From: Cytobacillus citreus
GTDB taxonomy: Bacteria; Bacillota; Bacilli; Bacillales; Cytobacillaceae
Direction: 5' to 3'
NCBI RefSeq assembly: GCF_018343665.1
Contig: NZ_JAGYPM010000001.1
Coordinates: 1,232,607 to 1,296,606 of the forward strand
Length of the DNA stretch: 64,000 nt
Within the stretch, counting starts at the first letter, position 1, and every line of letters starts with the position of its first letter. Below are positions 62,811-64,000 of this stretch, piece by piece. A program made the position numbers and the translations under genes. The notes beneath the pieces were generated by a model. That model saw only the letters and a program-made list of their open reading frames with translations. It did not search any database and was not told the origin of the DNA.

Positions 62811-62844
62811 GCATACGTAGGTTTTGCGCTTTTTGTTGGTGGGA
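62811..62844 (-). repeat. Right end of the Tn3-family transposon, cut by IS3
   Basis: CTTAGCATACGTAGGTTTTG then CGCTTTTTGTTGGTGGGA matches the inverted form of the left end at 49810 with a 4-base insertion. The expected outer CCCC is missing because the IS3 terminus TGATAC begins directly after it at 62845. The inner 40 bp (AATTTCGACATG, AAAAGCCGATTTTTC on the minus strand) match the left subterminal region. Confidence 0.75.
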
Positions 62845-62956
62845 TGATACTATGTCAAGAAAATAGACACAGATTTTCTACCGCGCTATCGCTTGGTGGC
62901 CTGCACAAAAAAGTTTAAAAGAAAACCATTTTTAAACTTTTTTGTGCAGGAAAATT

Positions 62957-63784
62957 TTATGCCACTGTTTGAACATACATTTTCTCAAATTCATTAGGTG
63001 TGTGATAGTCAAGAGTTGAATGAATTCGCTTTGAATTATAGAAGAATTCGATATATTCAAAGATCGATTTTCTGGCTTCATTTCTTGTTCTGTATCTAGT
63101 TTGATAAACGAGTTCACGTTTAAGAATACCGTGAAAGGACTCGATACAAGCGTTGTCGTAACAGTTTCCTTTGCGGCTCATGCTGCCAATCATCTGATAT
63201 TGTTTTAATAGTTTCTGATATTCAGTTGATGCATACTGGACGCCACGATCGGAGTGATGAATAAGCCCATTACCAGGCTTCTGGCGATGGTACGCCATTT
63301 TTAAAGCATTCATCACTAGCTCCTTTGTCATCGTTTTATCCATAGACCATCCGACAATTTTGCGGGAATACAAATCCATGACACTTGCCAAATAAAGCCA
63401 CCCCTCATTTGTCGGGATGTACGTAATATCTGTAACCCACGACTGGTTGGGCTTGTCCGCCTTAAATTGTCTATTTAACACATTTTCACTTATTGGATGA
63501 TGGTGCTTGGAATTGGTCGTAGCTTTATATTTTTTGGTTGTGCAAGATTTCCAATTATTCTTTGTCATGATGCGTGAAACTGTACGCTGGCTTACTTTTA
63601 TTCCTCGCTTGTTTAGCATTTTTGTAATTTTTATGCTTCCATAGCGTTGCTTGAATTCAATGTGAGTTTTCAAGACCTGTTGAGACAGTTCCTCATGCTT
63701 TTTCTGTCGGCTACTCTTTGGTCGTTTTATCCATTTGAAATAGCCGCTTTTAGAAACTCCCAGGACTTTGCACATCTTCTCCAC
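62957..63784 (-). CDS. IS3-family transposase OrfB
   Basis: 275 aa, the same product as at 39459-40286, with integrase DDE residues in VTDITYIP, HHSDRGVQYAS and CIESFHGILK. The upstream frame reaches the A6G slippery run. Its orfA (63823 onward) continues past the window edge. Confidence 0.9.
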   Translation of the reverse strand: MEKMCKVLGVSKSGYFKWIKRPKSSRQKKHEELSQQVLKTHIEFKQRYGSIKITKMLNKRGIKVSQRTVSRIMTKNNWKSCTTKKYKATTNSKHHHPISENVLNRQFKADKPNQSWVTDITYIPTNEGWLYLASVMDLYSRKIVGWSMDKTMTKELVMNALKMAYHRQKPGNGLIHHSDRGVQYASTEYQKLLKQYQMIGSMSRKGNCYDNACIESFHGILKRELVYQTRYRTRNEARKSIFEYIEFFYNSKRIHSTLDYHTPNEFEKMYVQTVA

Positions 63785-63822
63785 TCGGTATTGGGAGTGA
63801 TGATGATGAATAAAATCATACT

Positions 63823-64000
63823 TTACCGAGGGCTTTTCGCGAAGTAGTGCATCGCCTTTTTTAAAATTTCGTTTTCCTCCTCCAGATCACGCAATTGTTT
63901 TTGTAATGCTTTTAGTTCGGCTTCTGGAGATGAAAATGTTTGTACAGCCTTTACCTCGGGCTGTTCACCATATTTCTTGACCCATCCATGTAAAGTATTT
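63823..64000 (-). CDS. IS3-family transposase OrfA, partial at window end
   Basis: C-terminal 59 or so codons of OrfA (LHGWVKKYGEQPEVKAV, coiled coil LKALQKQLRDLEEEN, end HYFAKSPR). The N-terminal helix-turn-helix lies outside the window. Matches the full copy at 40325-40618. Confidence 0.88.
   Translation of the reverse strand, partial: NTLHGWVKKYGEQPEVKAVQTFSSPEAELKALQKQLRDLEEENEILKKAMHYFAKSPR

Larger units (their letters stand above)
62845..64000 (-). mobile_element. IS3-family insertion sequence, second copy (runs off the window)
   Basis: Begins TGATACTATGTCAAGAAAAT and follows the copy at 39347 at a constant offset of 23498 bases to the end of the window; I saw no differences in the portions compared. 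Same orientation as that copy. orfA is incomplete here because the window ends. Confidence 0.9.

Noticed and set aside
1..64000. CRISPR arrays, tRNA or rRNA genes
   Set aside because: No regularly spaced identical repeats with unique spacers, and no cloverleaf with CCA-type or T-loop signatures were seen; the tandem repeats at 32.7 and 38.9 kb have only two units each.

Overview
The window is low-GC DNA of a Bacillaceae-type Firmicute. Genes have strong AGGAGG-type ribosome sites, and there is a ComQXPA quorum-sensing cassette, an AbrB homologue, a CitR/CitA pair, an MhqR-type operator and IS3, IS66, TnpB and Tn3 elements typical of Bacillus relatives. No tRNA, rRNA or CRISPR array was seen.

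Layout. (1) 1-4.6 kb: comQ-comX-comP-comA on the minus strand, including a 53-codon comX. It is fused, with translational coupling, to the N-terminal half of a Tn7-type tnsA gene. (2) 4.6-8.1 kb: a mobile-element scrapyard. It holds an abrB-like gene between two Tn3-type 38-bp ends, one interrupted by a MITE that itself contains a foldable insert, then an IS3 fragment, a tnpB fragment, and a gene split by an IS21-like miniature element. (3) 8.1-12.5 kb: small membrane proteins, a NUDIX hydrolase and the divergent citR/citA pair. (4) 12.5-22.6 kb: a catabolic block of SDR, L-2-hydroxyglutarate oxidase, an IclR remnant, CoA-transferase III, enoyl-CoA hydratase, two acyl-CoA dehydrogenases, a GlcD/GlcF-like oxidase and an Asp/Glu-racemase-like protein. 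(5) 22.8-31.4 kb: a polyamine/iron-type ABC importer and a TAXI lipoprotein behind a consensus sigma-54 promoter with paired upstream palindromes, plus a two-component system whose regulator is a sigma-54 activator. (6) 31.7-38.8 kb: an MhqA/MhqO-like dioxygenase, then a 3-hydroxybutyrate/acetoacetate operon (MFS, thiolase, hydroxybutyrate dehydrogenase, CoA-transferase A and B) with a divergent TetR regulator and two operator-like sites.

(7) 38.8-64 kb is mobile and accessory. Two directly repeated IS3 copies flank about 22 kb. That interval holds a frameshifted tnsD, an ABC exporter-like cluster with a secreted small protein, an IS66 remnant, two overlapping tyrosine recombinases (one cut by a Tn3 end), and a Tn3-family transposon of about 13 kb. 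The transposon carries a frameshifted tnpA, a serine resolvase, two paralogous pairs of membrane-anchored plus secreted barrel-like proteins, and an ECF sigma/anti-sigma/ABC operon paralogous to the first ABC cluster. One IS3 copy sits directly in the transposon's right end.

How the genes work together (inference). The sigma-54 operon probably imports an organic substrate sensed by the adjacent kinase, and the neighbouring acyl-CoA genes may break it down. The TetR operon would feed ketone bodies to acetyl-CoA. The least explained material is the pair of ABC clusters and the secreted proteins next to them; these could form an envelope-stress or peptide export and immunity module carried by a transposon.
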